From Cladorrhinum sp. PSN259 (Eukaryota; Ascomycota; Sordariomycetes; Sordariales; Podosporaceae), in NCBI GenBank assembly GCA_033725935.1, contig MU867095.1, positions 348,255 through 412,254 of the forward strand: a DNA stretch of 64,000 bases, read 5' to 3'. The notes beneath the pieces were generated by a model. That model saw only the letters and a list, made by a program, of their open reading frames with translations. It did not search any database and had not been told where the DNA came from. Within the stretch, counting starts at the first letter, position 1. Each line of letters starts with the position of its first letter. The position numbers were made by a program, and so were the translations under genes. Positions 21,747 to 32,647 of this stretch are shown here, in pieces.

Positions 21747-23886
21747 ATGCCCGGCAGCACCAATCCAACTGCTGCACCGAACAAGGGGCAACATTCTGCT
21801 GGGTTCTCGGCCACCGACCCCAAGCAAATCGCGGACACAAACGCGACCGTCAACGCCTTTCTCAAAGGCGCTCGAAAGCCATCATGGTTGACAGACTCAA
21901 AACCCAGCAGCGGTCCCAGCCCGATATCGAAAACAAAACCCCACTCGAACTCTACTCGCCCGCAACCCACACGGCCGCCAGTCGCACCGACGACCACGAC
22001 TGTGGCACAACCACAACCTCAACCCCATCCACAGTAAGAAGACCGTATCACGGTCCACCTGCCGAATGGCATGAAACTGACAGTTGTACTCTCTATCGCG
22101 ATAGACCACCACCTGCCGTTCTCCCGTCGCCTGCTCCTAGTGACGAGCCAAGCCCTGCCCTCTCGAACGTGCTCAACAGCCCAAACATTACAGCAGGTCC
22201 GCTACCTGCGCCCAGCAAGGAGACAAGCCCTACCCTTGACGAAGTGCTCGATAACGTGCTTGACAGTGCGAATATCCCCCCAGGCCCGCTACCAGATGCT
22301 CTTATTATGGGGCCTACGACATCATTGGCCTCGAATAACCTTCCAGTCACTGATACCCGTTTTGTACACGACTCAACCACAAGCGAACCAAATTCTGCTG
22401 GCCCAAGCGGGTTGGGACCAGGAGCAGGACAGAAACATGCAGCACCAGAACCAGAACCACCAACTGTTCAACACACAGCGGCACCAAGCCCAATAAATCA
22501 TGTTCAGCTCTCCAGAGCAACAGAGAGCGACATGTCGGCGCCCGCGCCATCTTCCATCGTTGGTAGCCGGAGAGGGTCAGCTGGATCGGTGGCGGCGCCT
22601 CTCACATCTAAGAGGCAGCGCGTTGAGTAGGGTTCTCTTTTAGGTACGATTTAAGCTTGTCCTTGGGCTGACGTTATGTGTTAGGTCTATCAAGTCTCTC
22701 CGAGCGTTGGTTTCCGTTATTAGACAGCATATTCAGAGAACTGGTGGCGAAAACGGTCTCAGTCCTGATATTGATAAGCCCCGTATGCAACTTTTGATGT
22801 TAGCATGTGAGCAAGAGGATGGATTTTTCATTGCTCTCCACCAGCTGTTCGCCATCTGGTCGCATGCACCACTGGAGGCATACCAGATACTCGAATTACC
22901 TTCGAATGTCGTGGACACTGGGTTTGGCACAATGGAGCAGATTCTTAAGAAGAACCAGTTCGTATCGGCAACACACCGTCAATTTTTTGCGGAATTCCCA
23001 GGTTATTGGGCAACTCAGCAGCAGTCTCAATTAGATCAGAATCGAGCTGCCTTGATCGCCACATTCCTTCAAAAGATTGCGGATGACTACGACTCCTTGA
23101 TGCGGGAAACATGGTCTAGGAAATATCCCTATCTGGTGGATGAACTAAAGAACAGGCTTGGGTGTTATTCTCCCGTCCTTCAACAAATCTTCTTCACCGC
23201 GAACCGTCGGCGGCTGGGAGTTACAGACGGGCCGTTGGGGACTCAAATGGAGGGTGTTTTTCGGACGGACCAGGCTGCGAGCAACACAAATAATACGGCG
23301 CGGAACGAGCAGCACACAGCTTCGATCATCGCCGCCTACAGGTCAATCGTTCAGAATACAAATCAGAAGGAGAACGCTGCACCAACACGAGCCGGATCTA
23401 CTAACTTGCAGAGTCCGGTGAGTTTCGGTGCACTCCAAGCACCACAGGCTGCAGCAGTTGTTCCCTCACAGCGTCAGCTTGCTTCACCGACTCGGCGGCA
23501 GCAGCAAAGCCCTTTTGTTCCTATTCTGCCTTCGCCCGGATACGTTGTTGACTTAACAGCACCTGGCCAGCTCAAGATGAGGTATCAGCCACCCAATTCC
23601 CCGACCCCAGCAGGCTACACGATGGTACCTTCACCTCATGGAAATGCGCCTGGCCAGACATTTCCAGTGATTGCTCAGTATCCTCAACAACAACTGCAGT
23701 ATCCACAAGGTATGCAAGCGCAGCCGCTATCGCCTGTGCTTCAACAGCCACAGCAATTTCAGGTTCCCACGCAGCGACTATCCCCAGTCATGCAACAGCA
23801 GCGGCAGTTCCTCCAACCGATGGGGCAACAGGAGCAGATGGCTCAACAAGCCCATTACCTCGCACTTCAACAACAACAACAACAAA

Positions 23887-23930
<44 letters not shown>

Positions 23931-25535
23931 CAACAACAACAGCAACTACAGCAACTGAGCCACCAACAACAGATGTCCTTTCAGCGGCGGATCAATCTGG
24001 ACCGTATACAAGCAGTTAATGACATAGCCCGACAACGCCGGCATCCTCAGAACCTAGGGATAACCACGAGCGGCCTCAATCAGGGACAAGCCAACTTGTC
24101 ATCACCGCAACTCCAGCAGTATGCGTCGGCACAGTCTCCGACTCTTGTAACCCAGGACCTGCAACCGCAATCCACTCTGAATGCCCAACCTCCGCAATTG
24201 GGTCTTAATGATAGCTCTCGCATGAATCGTCGAGTCCATCAAGCCCAGGTAAGGGGACCCTCTCAAGCTGCTCTTCAGCGCCTGAGAGGACAGAGTTTAG
24301 AAGACCCAATCATCCCGCCGCCCCATATGGTCATTACACGCCCGGATTTCCCTTACGATCCTTACGACAAAAAAGCCATGATGAATGGCTTGCACCAATC
24401 CCATATACGAAGCCCCAAACGTGTCTTGAAGAATGGCGGCACAGAGCGGGTTTACCAAGCTGTAAAATCTTTTCCGCTCTCCCCCACACTTCTGCCCCCT
24501 AAAAATGCACTCCAGTCATTTCTTTTTGAAGTGACCGAGGCACAGATTGCACTGGCTGCGAAGAGTATCAATTCACCTGGCAGCTTTTTACCTGTAGTTG
24601 AACACTTCAATGGCATGCTACGGTGGCGGGCGAGGTGCTGTACGCGAAGATCCAAGGCTCGCTCCCCTACCGAGCCACCAACTGAGCAGGAATGGGTTAC
24701 TTACGACGTCAGCTGGCCCGACCATATCTTCGTGAGACTCAATGGCAGGCATCTTGAGTTACGCAAGCAACCGCACAATGGCAAGGACCTCCCCGTCGAA
24801 CTTACTGATTATATCGTGCCCGGGACCAACGTTCTCATGGTTGCTAGCCCAAACACGGATCCAGCCTCCACCTCCACCAACATCCGTTTCATTGCTGTTG
24901 AGCTTCTAGAGTCGGTCAGTCACTCCAGCATTGTCGACAACGTTTGGAAACATGGCGTTATTCCAGCAGATGTGACGCTACAGACCATAAAGAAGCGCTT
25001 GGAACAATCTGGCGATGATGACAGTTTTGTGATTCTGGCGCCGCATCTGCCAATCGACCTTGCATGCCCTTTTAGTGCGGTCATCTTTGAAGTACCTGCG
25101 AGGGGTGTTGGGTGCACCCATCTAGAGTGTTTTGATCTTGAAACATGGCTCAACACTCGACCTTCGAAGCCTAGGACCAACTGTTACCATACTCAGGTTC
25201 AGTGCGGCTGTCCAAACACGCCTGAGCCATCCAGTCCCGACAAATGGCGCTGCCCTATCTGTCATGGGGATGCCCGACCCTTCAGTCTTCGTATTGATGG
25301 ATTTTTACTCAAGGTCCGCTCACAGCTGAAGGATGAGGGAAAACTAAACACGAAGCGCCTATTAGTCGAGGCTGATGGGAATTGGTCTGTCGTGCTGGAG
25401 GAGGATGATGACCTCGGTAGTGACGAGGAGACACCCCCAACAGGCCTGAAAGGATCATCTTCACTCAGGCGAACGGCGTCTGGTGCGCTTGTGCCAGCTC
25501 GCCGCTCAGAAGCCGATACCATTATAATCGACTGA
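21747..25535 (+). CDS. SP-RING (MIZ zinc finger) SUMO-ligase-like protein
   Basis: Three exons, 21747-22033, 22084-22626 and 22685-25535, join three partly different frames into 1,226 residues. The introns are 50 and 58 bases long, with GTAAGA and GTAGGG donors and ACTGAC/GCTGAC branch sites. Residues about 1065-1140 form an SP-RING: CPFSAVIFEVPARGVGCTH, CFDLETWL, then WRCPICHGDARP, giving the C...C-x-H...C...C-x2-C ligands. The spacer between CFDLETWL and the last pair is longer than in Siz/PIAS proteins and contains extra cysteines (CGCPNTP). The middle is Gln/Pro-rich with a polyQ tract. SP-RING proteins recruit Ubc9 to sumoylate chromatin and septin targets; no SAP domain is visible, so it is closer to the ZMIZ-type layout. 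An acidic EEDDDLGSDEE patch and a SIM-like TIIID lie at the C-terminus. Confidence 0.88.
23866..23955 (+). repeat. mixed CAA/CAG polyglutamine tract
   Basis: Encodes about 28 glutamines interrupted by one Ile and one Leu. CAA runs flank a central pure CAG run, the part most prone to slippage. It is inside the SP-RING gene. Confidence 0.95.
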
Positions 25536-26774
25536 TCATTCTAAAATATACGGAGGCTCATGGTCTTCATCATGATTAAAACTTGGCCATTTATTTAATT
25601 TGGGCTCAGGAGGGCGAATAAGAATTCTTGAAATGCGTCCTATTTTAGTCTTTTCGGGAGGAGCAATAGAGGAAAAAGCTACCGCGGCGGTTAACCGCCA
25701 ACAGCGGGATGATGTCCTTGAAGATGCAGTTAGCAAGGCGCTTGGTATTTTGTTCTTTATCTCGGAAATGGGAGGTTTTTTTCTGGCAACTAAAAGGGAT
25801 GGGCGTAGTCTAACATTTGCTTTTGTATGGAGTATTTATTGGGGTGAGCGGTAAACACATGGGATCCTGGGAGTTCTTGCTTTTAATGGGAGTGTGTTAG
25901 GATACCCCAATGATGTAAATAATCCTATTTTCTTCTTTCTCTTCTCAATGTCTGAGGTTCGTGATGAAGGGACAGCCGAAAGGATTCTCTTGGTATGCAA
26001 GTACATACCGTTGATTTATGCCATGCTTCGTGCTGCTATGCGTGCTTGGAGATGATTACGAGGGAATTCTCATGGTATATGGGTAATAGGTTGTGGATGT
26101 CCTTTTCCCACTGGAACAAGTGATAGGTGGTCCTTATATGCACGGGTCTTTTATGGTACCCGCCCTTGTGATGTCTTTCATCATCCTTTGCTGCTGTCCT
26201 ATGTCAACAGCACCTCCTTTCGTCGCTAATGTACAGTTTCACATAGGCTACCACCACAGTTTTATTCGAGCACGAGAACAAGCATCAGTGCACCGGACAA
26301 AAGCAACAAACAGTACATATCCAGGCAATATTTTGTCAGATGGAAATTGAAATTAAATTCTCTTCAAGTTTGTCTCTTGGATTCAAGTCAGTCCAGTCCA
26401 GTCCTCTTCCTCCCTTCCTTCCTTTTCTATAAACTTTAAAAATAAAATTCAAAGGACGACCACAAAATGAATCGGTTTTTCTCCCCTCTCCAATCAATAC
26501 AGCAGCATACATGGCTCTTCTCTTTCTCACTTCCAGGTTTCCCTTTCATTCATTTCCTTCCGAAAACCATTAACTTATTGGGTATATACAATTCCAGGGC
26601 TAATTTGTGTTTAAGCCCCAAGAAAAGAAAAGAAGAAAAATAAAACAGAAAAAAAACAGAAAAAAGTTACGCCTCTCCCGGAAAAAAATTGTGTGATGAA
26701 ATAAATAGAATATAACCCCTTCAGCTGATGTAGGAAGGGTATTTGAAAAGACTGACGTGAATCGAAAAGTATCG

Positions 26775-26798
26775 GTGTGTGTGTGTGTGTGTGTGTGT
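26775..26798. repeat. (GT)12 microsatellite
   Basis: Perfect dinucleotide run in a convergent intergenic region. Confidence 0.95.
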
Positions 26799-26924
26799 TA
26801 GAAAGGCGTCCAAAGGGGGGGGGGGTATGTAATATCTGCATCCATGTTGGTGATGATTGTTGAGTTTGATGATGACACAATCCACCCTCGAATGCTTAAA
26901 ATAAGATAAGCATCCAACGTAAAC

Positions 26925-26947
26925 AAAAAAAAAAAAAAAAAAAAAAA
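26925..26947. repeat. A23 homopolymer
   Basis: Uninterrupted run of 23 A, in an intergenic stretch rich in homopolymers. Confidence 0.9.
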
Positions 26948-27334
26948 CCAGCTAGCGGCGCGGGCGTGAGGCAAAAAAAAAAACGATGACTGTACGGGGA
27001 TGGATATATATGCGTAATGTTTGTTGGACGAAGCGGCGTTTTTTTTGTTGGACGAAGCGGCGTTTTTTTTGTTTTTTGTGACAAGTCGACGAAAACCAAA
27101 AAAAACCAACTTTCTTTTTGTTTTCTCCAGCTGTGCCGTGCGTGTGTGCCCCCCCGTGTGCCCAACTCGGAAAAATCCACCAACCAAAACAACCTGGCAT
27201 CCATCCCGCGCCGGAATAGGAACTCCCGTCTTTTTATCAACCGAGATTCAACTCCCGCAAAGGATTTTTCGTCCGTCATATCTTTATGTACACCCCAGTC
27301 AGTGATTTCTTTTTTTTTTTTTGGTTGTGCCGGC

Positions 27335-28152
27335 TTAGTAAAAGTAATAGTAAGTAGTGTACGGGACGCTCTGGACTCCCTTCCCGGCAACGGAGCAAGC
27401 CGTGGCGGCACCGCCGGCCGTGGTGACGCGGTAAACAGTGCTCAAACCTTGGCTGAGCCCCTTGCCGCTTTCAACGAGTTCCAGCCAGGCGACGGCGCCG
27501 GTTCCCAGAGGGCCCTTGTAAGCGTCCTTGGGCGCATCGACGGCATCCTTCTTGACCACGCTGGCCTTGAGCCCGACAGCGTTGAGGTCGAACATGGGCA
27601 CGCCGTTGGAGTCAAAGTAGTGGTGTCCGAGGAACTTGATGAGCGTTGGCCCCCCAGCAGGAAGGGAGACGTCCTTTGCCTTGGGGAAGGCGGCGACCGG
27701 GTCGGCGCCGTACTGGGTTCCTGGCAGGCGGTTGAGGGGGTAAGGCGCAAAGCGGAGGACGGTCTCGGGGAGCTTGTCCCATATTTGTTGAGGGATACCA
27801 GTCTTGGCGGTGCCCGGGTAGAAGGAGGTGACGTCGTACAGGACCGCGACTGCTCCGTTACCTTTTGCTTCCGTGCCGGCGAGGTTGTCGGGGCAGGTGT
27901 AGTTTTGGATGCCGAAGCCGAGGGCGATCTTCTTGAGGACGAGGTTGGCTGCTGGGTCTTCAAGTTCCTTGGCTGCGGATTGGGTGTTAGAGATTTGAGA
28001 GGTCACGTATGAGAAAGGGGAAACTAGGGATGTTGGCAGAACTTACCACCGCCAGTCTTGGGTGGTGCTGGCACGGTGTTGCTTTGGCATGTTGGGGCAG
28101 CATATGCTGCTGTGGCCATGGCAGCAATGAGTAGAGACTTGATGGAAACCAT
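27335..28152 (-). CDS. secreted DUF3455 protein
   Basis: Two exons on the minus strand, 28152-28047 and 27972-27335 (donor GTAAGT, acceptor CCGCAG), giving 247 residues. The first exon encodes a clear signal peptide, MVSIKSLLIAAMATAAYAAP. The mature protein has the DUF3455 pattern: a lead with VLKKIALGFGIQNYTC, then GAVAVLYDVTSFY, GHHYFDSNGVPMFDL in the middle and AVAWLELVESGKG near the end, closing with a Tyr-rich YTTYYYF. Fungal members are often labelled malate dehydrogenase in databases, but no Rossmann dinucleotide motif is visible and the protein is extracellular; that label should not be copied. The function is unknown. Without the first exon the signal peptide is lost. Confidence 0.9.
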
Positions 28153-30723
28153 TTTGGCTGATGTGATCAGGGTCTTTTATCGGGTGTTAATGAGTAAAAA
28201 GTTGTAGACTTGGAGCTTCCAGAGCAGGTTTTGGTCGAAGTGAAAATGGATCAGAAAGTAGAAATGCTGAGATAGATATAAACCGAACCGGACTAGGAAA
28301 GAGGAAGCAAAGAAGATATAATACTGAGGATGAGGATGGAATGAAGAAATCAGTGAGGTGAAGCCGGTGGGACACCGTGATCTTATATCTTTTTAATTTT
28401 CCAACGAGATGGAGGCAGGGTAGTAGAACGCAGCGAGGAGCAATATGTCCAAGTTCGGCACGGTTAAGGCCCAGGGTGCTCCAGACTAATCCGTTCCCGT
28501 TCAGACAAGGCTAGTCAACGGTAAGCAGAACCGTTGGAGACCAACTTGCAGTGGCTGACTGACTCGGGGTTCGAGATCCGGAATCTGACCGGGACACGGA
28601 GAGGCAGGGTAGCGTTGGGAGGAGTGGTGACGGTCAGGGTGAAGGCAGGAGGAAGGCGTGGGGAGAAAGGAAAAGGTCAGAGAGTTGAGCAGGGTCACCG
28701 TGTTTTGTGTTTTGTGTGTCTGTATCCTGCATACAGATACCCACACCAAGGTGTCAAGGAAATCGAAGAGCAATCTCATTCTTCTTTGCTAAAAAGAGAG
28801 AGAATCCCTGTTCACACCCATCCCATCTCGCACCACCTTTCCGCCCACCACCACATGCAGCACATACATGCTGGCCGCTTCCGTCGAGGCCACCACGTAA
28901 GGGTCTAAAAAAGACACATAAAATGACAGAAGAGCGTTTTGGGTCCTTGGAGAGCGGCAAGACGGAAATGCGGATGGCAGTCAACGGAGTGAAGCTGGGT
29001 GGCCCTGTTGAAGGGGGGAGGCATGCAGGACAGGGGTATGGGAAAGTACAGGCGGCACAGAGGTACGTATCGCGCCTCGTTCCCACCCTTTTGGGTACAG
29101 TTGGGATTGGAAGGTAGGAATGCGTGCCCCGTCGACAAGGGGAGACGTGCACCAAGAAGCTTGTGCGGCGGCAGGCTGCGAGCCGTTTATTAAGGCACCC
29201 GAGTTGGACAGATGGGTCTGGAGATGGCTGGTTGCAACCAAGAACCCAGAGAGCTCATATTCTGTACATGGGAAGACAAGTCCGTCAGACCTGACACAAA
29301 AATATTTGCCGTTCTCCTGCCTTTCTCAGATGGTGTGCCAACTCCGTGCTCCATGTTCCGTGGCGGCATGGATATTGGGTCCTTGAGCTCTCCAAAACTG
29401 CCGTCCAGACTTCCCCAGACCCGTCGTTTGTCCAAATTGCTTAACAGAACTTGATAAGAATGCCTCTGTAATTTGGTACCGGCAAGAAAGGCGGGGCAGT
29501 TATGATCTCCCGCCCGAAGGTTACGGTGCAGGCGCTTGGCCTCAACGACGGGCCTGCGACACCAAGCCGAGCAAGACGAAATGAGAACAACGCTTCATGA
29601 ACCGCAGAGGGCGGCAAGCTCAAAATGCTTGGTAAAAAATAAAAAATAAAACCTATAAAAAACCAGAGGATGACATATCTCCTCGGCATTGGCTTATTCC
29701 AATGTAGTCAGCTTCTCGAATTTGTGGCCGTGAGACTTTTGTTCGGGAAGTCTTGATGAGGCTGCGCCTGAGAGAAGCCACGGATGCCACGCGGGAGGAT
29801 CCAAAGATTTCCGGCCGTGGGCGTGGGGAGGACAAGAAAGAGTGGCCAATCCCAGTGAAGGCCATGCCGTGGAGGTGGCCACCGACATTTCTATCGGAAA
29901 TAGCTGAAAAACACAGCAGCGATGCTGTGACGCCATAAAGTTGAAGATTATTTCCCTCTGGCTTCACCATCCGAATGAATGCATACCATGGTCCGAAGAT
30001 ATCGATATTGTCCTGAACGGGAATTGAAAGGATCGAGGAACAAGGAAATGTTGGTTTATCGAAAGCTGCGCGGCTAACTGATCTTTCTTGGTCCTTGGCG
30101 AGATTGGGCCAAGGAAGTTATTACTATTTAGGCATAGCGACGTCGTCTTCCCGCTTGACCCCATGTTTTCTTTGTCGATGGATTTATCGAAGAAATGCCA
30201 TGGATCAAATTCCACGCGAAGGCGATGTTGGTTACACCATTACAATCAACAAAAGAGACGGGGAAGATTCGGGCCCAACTTTCAAGAGACCCGTCAAAAA
30301 GTTTGGACGGATATTACCGTGATCTGCTGGTCACCCCCGGTTTCAACAGGTCGAATCTTCATCGGGGGAAGGTAGGAATCACGGTTGTACTCTGCAGCGG
30401 CCACTGTCAAGCATCAATGGTGAGACTGACCCGTGCACTCGTCCTTGCCCTTTGCAGACAAACGTTCACCCTGAGGGCAGGTGCGTACTGGCCCGTGCTG
30501 CTGACAGGAGTTCTCAAGCATCTTATTAGCTTTGAGGTTGAAATGCCTCATCATGCTGTCTCTCTTTTATTCAGCAGTTCTGCACCTGCTGTTTCTGAAA
30601 CAATTCGCCAATCGAAACTGGTCTCAGAGATATGATCTTGTTTCGGTAACGGCACCCCGCAGATGTGCAGTCTGCAGTAGTACGTACTGCGCTCCTTCAC
30701 CCCGCGCCCCTCATGATTTGACT

Positions 30724-30768
30724 CTGAGCACTGGCCACCTGAGCCCTGTTAAGCTGGCCAGTGCTCAG
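30724..30768. repeat. perfect inverted repeat, 14-base arms
   Basis: Arms CTGAGCACTGGCCA (30724-30737) and its reverse complement (30755-30768) flank a 17-base loop. No T tract follows, so it does not look like a Pol III terminator; role unknown. Confidence 0.85.
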
Positions 30769-32627
30769 GTTGAGCTGTTGGTACCTGTCAAGCCCATTTG
30801 ACTCCTGAAGACGATTTTGAATTTGCTCGGCCACCAAGCCGAACAGCAAGGGCACTGCCGACCGCAGTGTCAAAGATCCGGATTCCGGCCAGCGGTCCGT
30901 CAGAGGAATAACCAGAATGAGTTGCTGGGAAACATTTCCCCGACCCATGTTCTAACAGCCCATCCAATCCCACGGGATGATCATCATTCGGTTTACTCCA
31001 AACAGCTAGGGCCGCGGGATATATCACGTTGTGTGGCTTCCTTTTTTTTCTTTTTCTTCTTTTTTTTGGTGGTCTCCTCACTCTACCAACCCAGGTATCT
31101 TCTGTTTTAGCTTGCCATGATGAATACTGTTGAGGACAAAAGGTGGCACATGATAGCTCCCAAACTCTGTGCCATTCGTAGACCACCAAAAGCGACCTAA
31201 AGTGTTTGGGCTTAACAAATGTTGGGTCACATTCCAAGTTACCAGGATACACCGACGCTGTTTGCGATTTTCGTCCCAAGCTCACTGATCGACAATTGAT
31301 AGGGCTGTCCTGAGCTGTCGGACCCGATGCTCTGCACGTGGGTCACGACATGGTGTCTTCAACCATTGGGCTGGGCGCAGCTAACAGTTTTGAAGGAAGC
31401 TCTTGATTCCCCTGGGGTTTCGCGGGCCACATGGGGAACCTCCCCCTCAAGCCTGTGCCTCATTCCTGCTCCCCAGACAATTTGTAGCACCAAAGAGGCA
31501 TGTTTGTTAGATGTGCAAGCCTCACCTCTGGCACCGAGCTCCCTCGAAACCAGCCTCATTTCTTCAGCAGCAGAATGTTTCCGGAAAACCAACCTCATGG
31601 GAATGTTCAATGTTTCTTGTTTCGTTTCAGAGTCCGTGGGTGATGTTTTCATGTTTCAGGTCTTTCAGCGATCACCGCACTGATGTTGAGGAGGCGATTC
31701 ACAAAACCCCTGTTGCATCTAGAATGGTGTTGGGGGCAAAAACTTACCCGGAAAGGGTAGACACCAAGTTTCGAAACGATGACTTGCATTTAAGATGCAA
31801 CCTCACCCGTGGAACTGCACATAAAAACATTGCTGAATCTAGAAGTTTGAGACTTTAAGATGGTTCATGCGACACACTTCTACGGTTGGTGATGTCGAAG
31901 TTGAATAAAGGGGGAAGAAGAGGGACAGAGGGGCAACATGATTTGAGTTTGTCCAGGTTGGGGGGCATTCCTTCTCATTTACACCATTTCTGCTGCCATT
32001 TCAAAGCTTCAACTGCTCCAGACTCCGGGTCCCGTCTCCAGGCACTGCAGTGGCGGCTCTTTCACGATGACACCCATCTGCAGTCAATGGAGTCAATGGA
32101 TGCTGGCAGCCTCGCTCGGTCGAAAAAAAAACGGCCGACCCAGATCTCTGGAGCGCATTGACCTTGCTTGTCGTCTGAACATCTTTTCCTTCGGTCCCGC
32201 GCGTTGCGCTGTGCCGCAGCCCCGCGATCTCGGACTGAGTGAACAGATTACCCAAAGGAGAGAGCTCTTTGGCATTGCAGGAATGAAAGCTCCTTCCCCA
32301 GACGAGCGAAAATGGCCCTTGAAGCTCGGACACAATTTTGAACTCGAGCAACATTGAATTACACGATACCACCGCCATGCACGAGCGCACCTTCCTGTTA
32401 GTTTGTTTGCCTGCCCGTTGCTCAGACCCTTCCCAATACTCATCTTTAGCGATGTAACGTCCAATCTGCACGTCGTTTAAGAAAGACCACTCCGACTGTA
32501 ACTACGGATACAGGCTTTGGGAATGGGGGGCAGTCTAGGCGAGCTGCACTATTCCTTTCCACTTCCTTGATGGTTACACCCATCACGGCCTCTCGGCAAG
32601 CTAGGGCAGTTCGCATTCAATAGTAAT

Positions 32628-32647
32628 TCTCTCTCTCTCTCTCTCTC
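32628..32647. repeat. (TC)10 microsatellite
   Basis: Perfect dinucleotide run in the large gene-free region. Confidence 0.9.

Larger units (their letters stand above)
25536..27334. other. convergent 3' region with simple repeats
   Basis: About 1.8 kb between the stops of the SP-RING and DUF3455 genes. It holds (GT)12 at 26775-26798, a 10-base G run near 26815, A23 at 26925-26947 and a perfect two-copy 24-base tandem repeat at 27023-27070. No gene seen. Confidence 0.6.

Noticed and set aside
30788..31285. 165-codon minus-strand frame in the gene desert
   Set aside because: Contains an Arg/Lys-rich artefact from a pyrimidine tract on the other strand and no domain.
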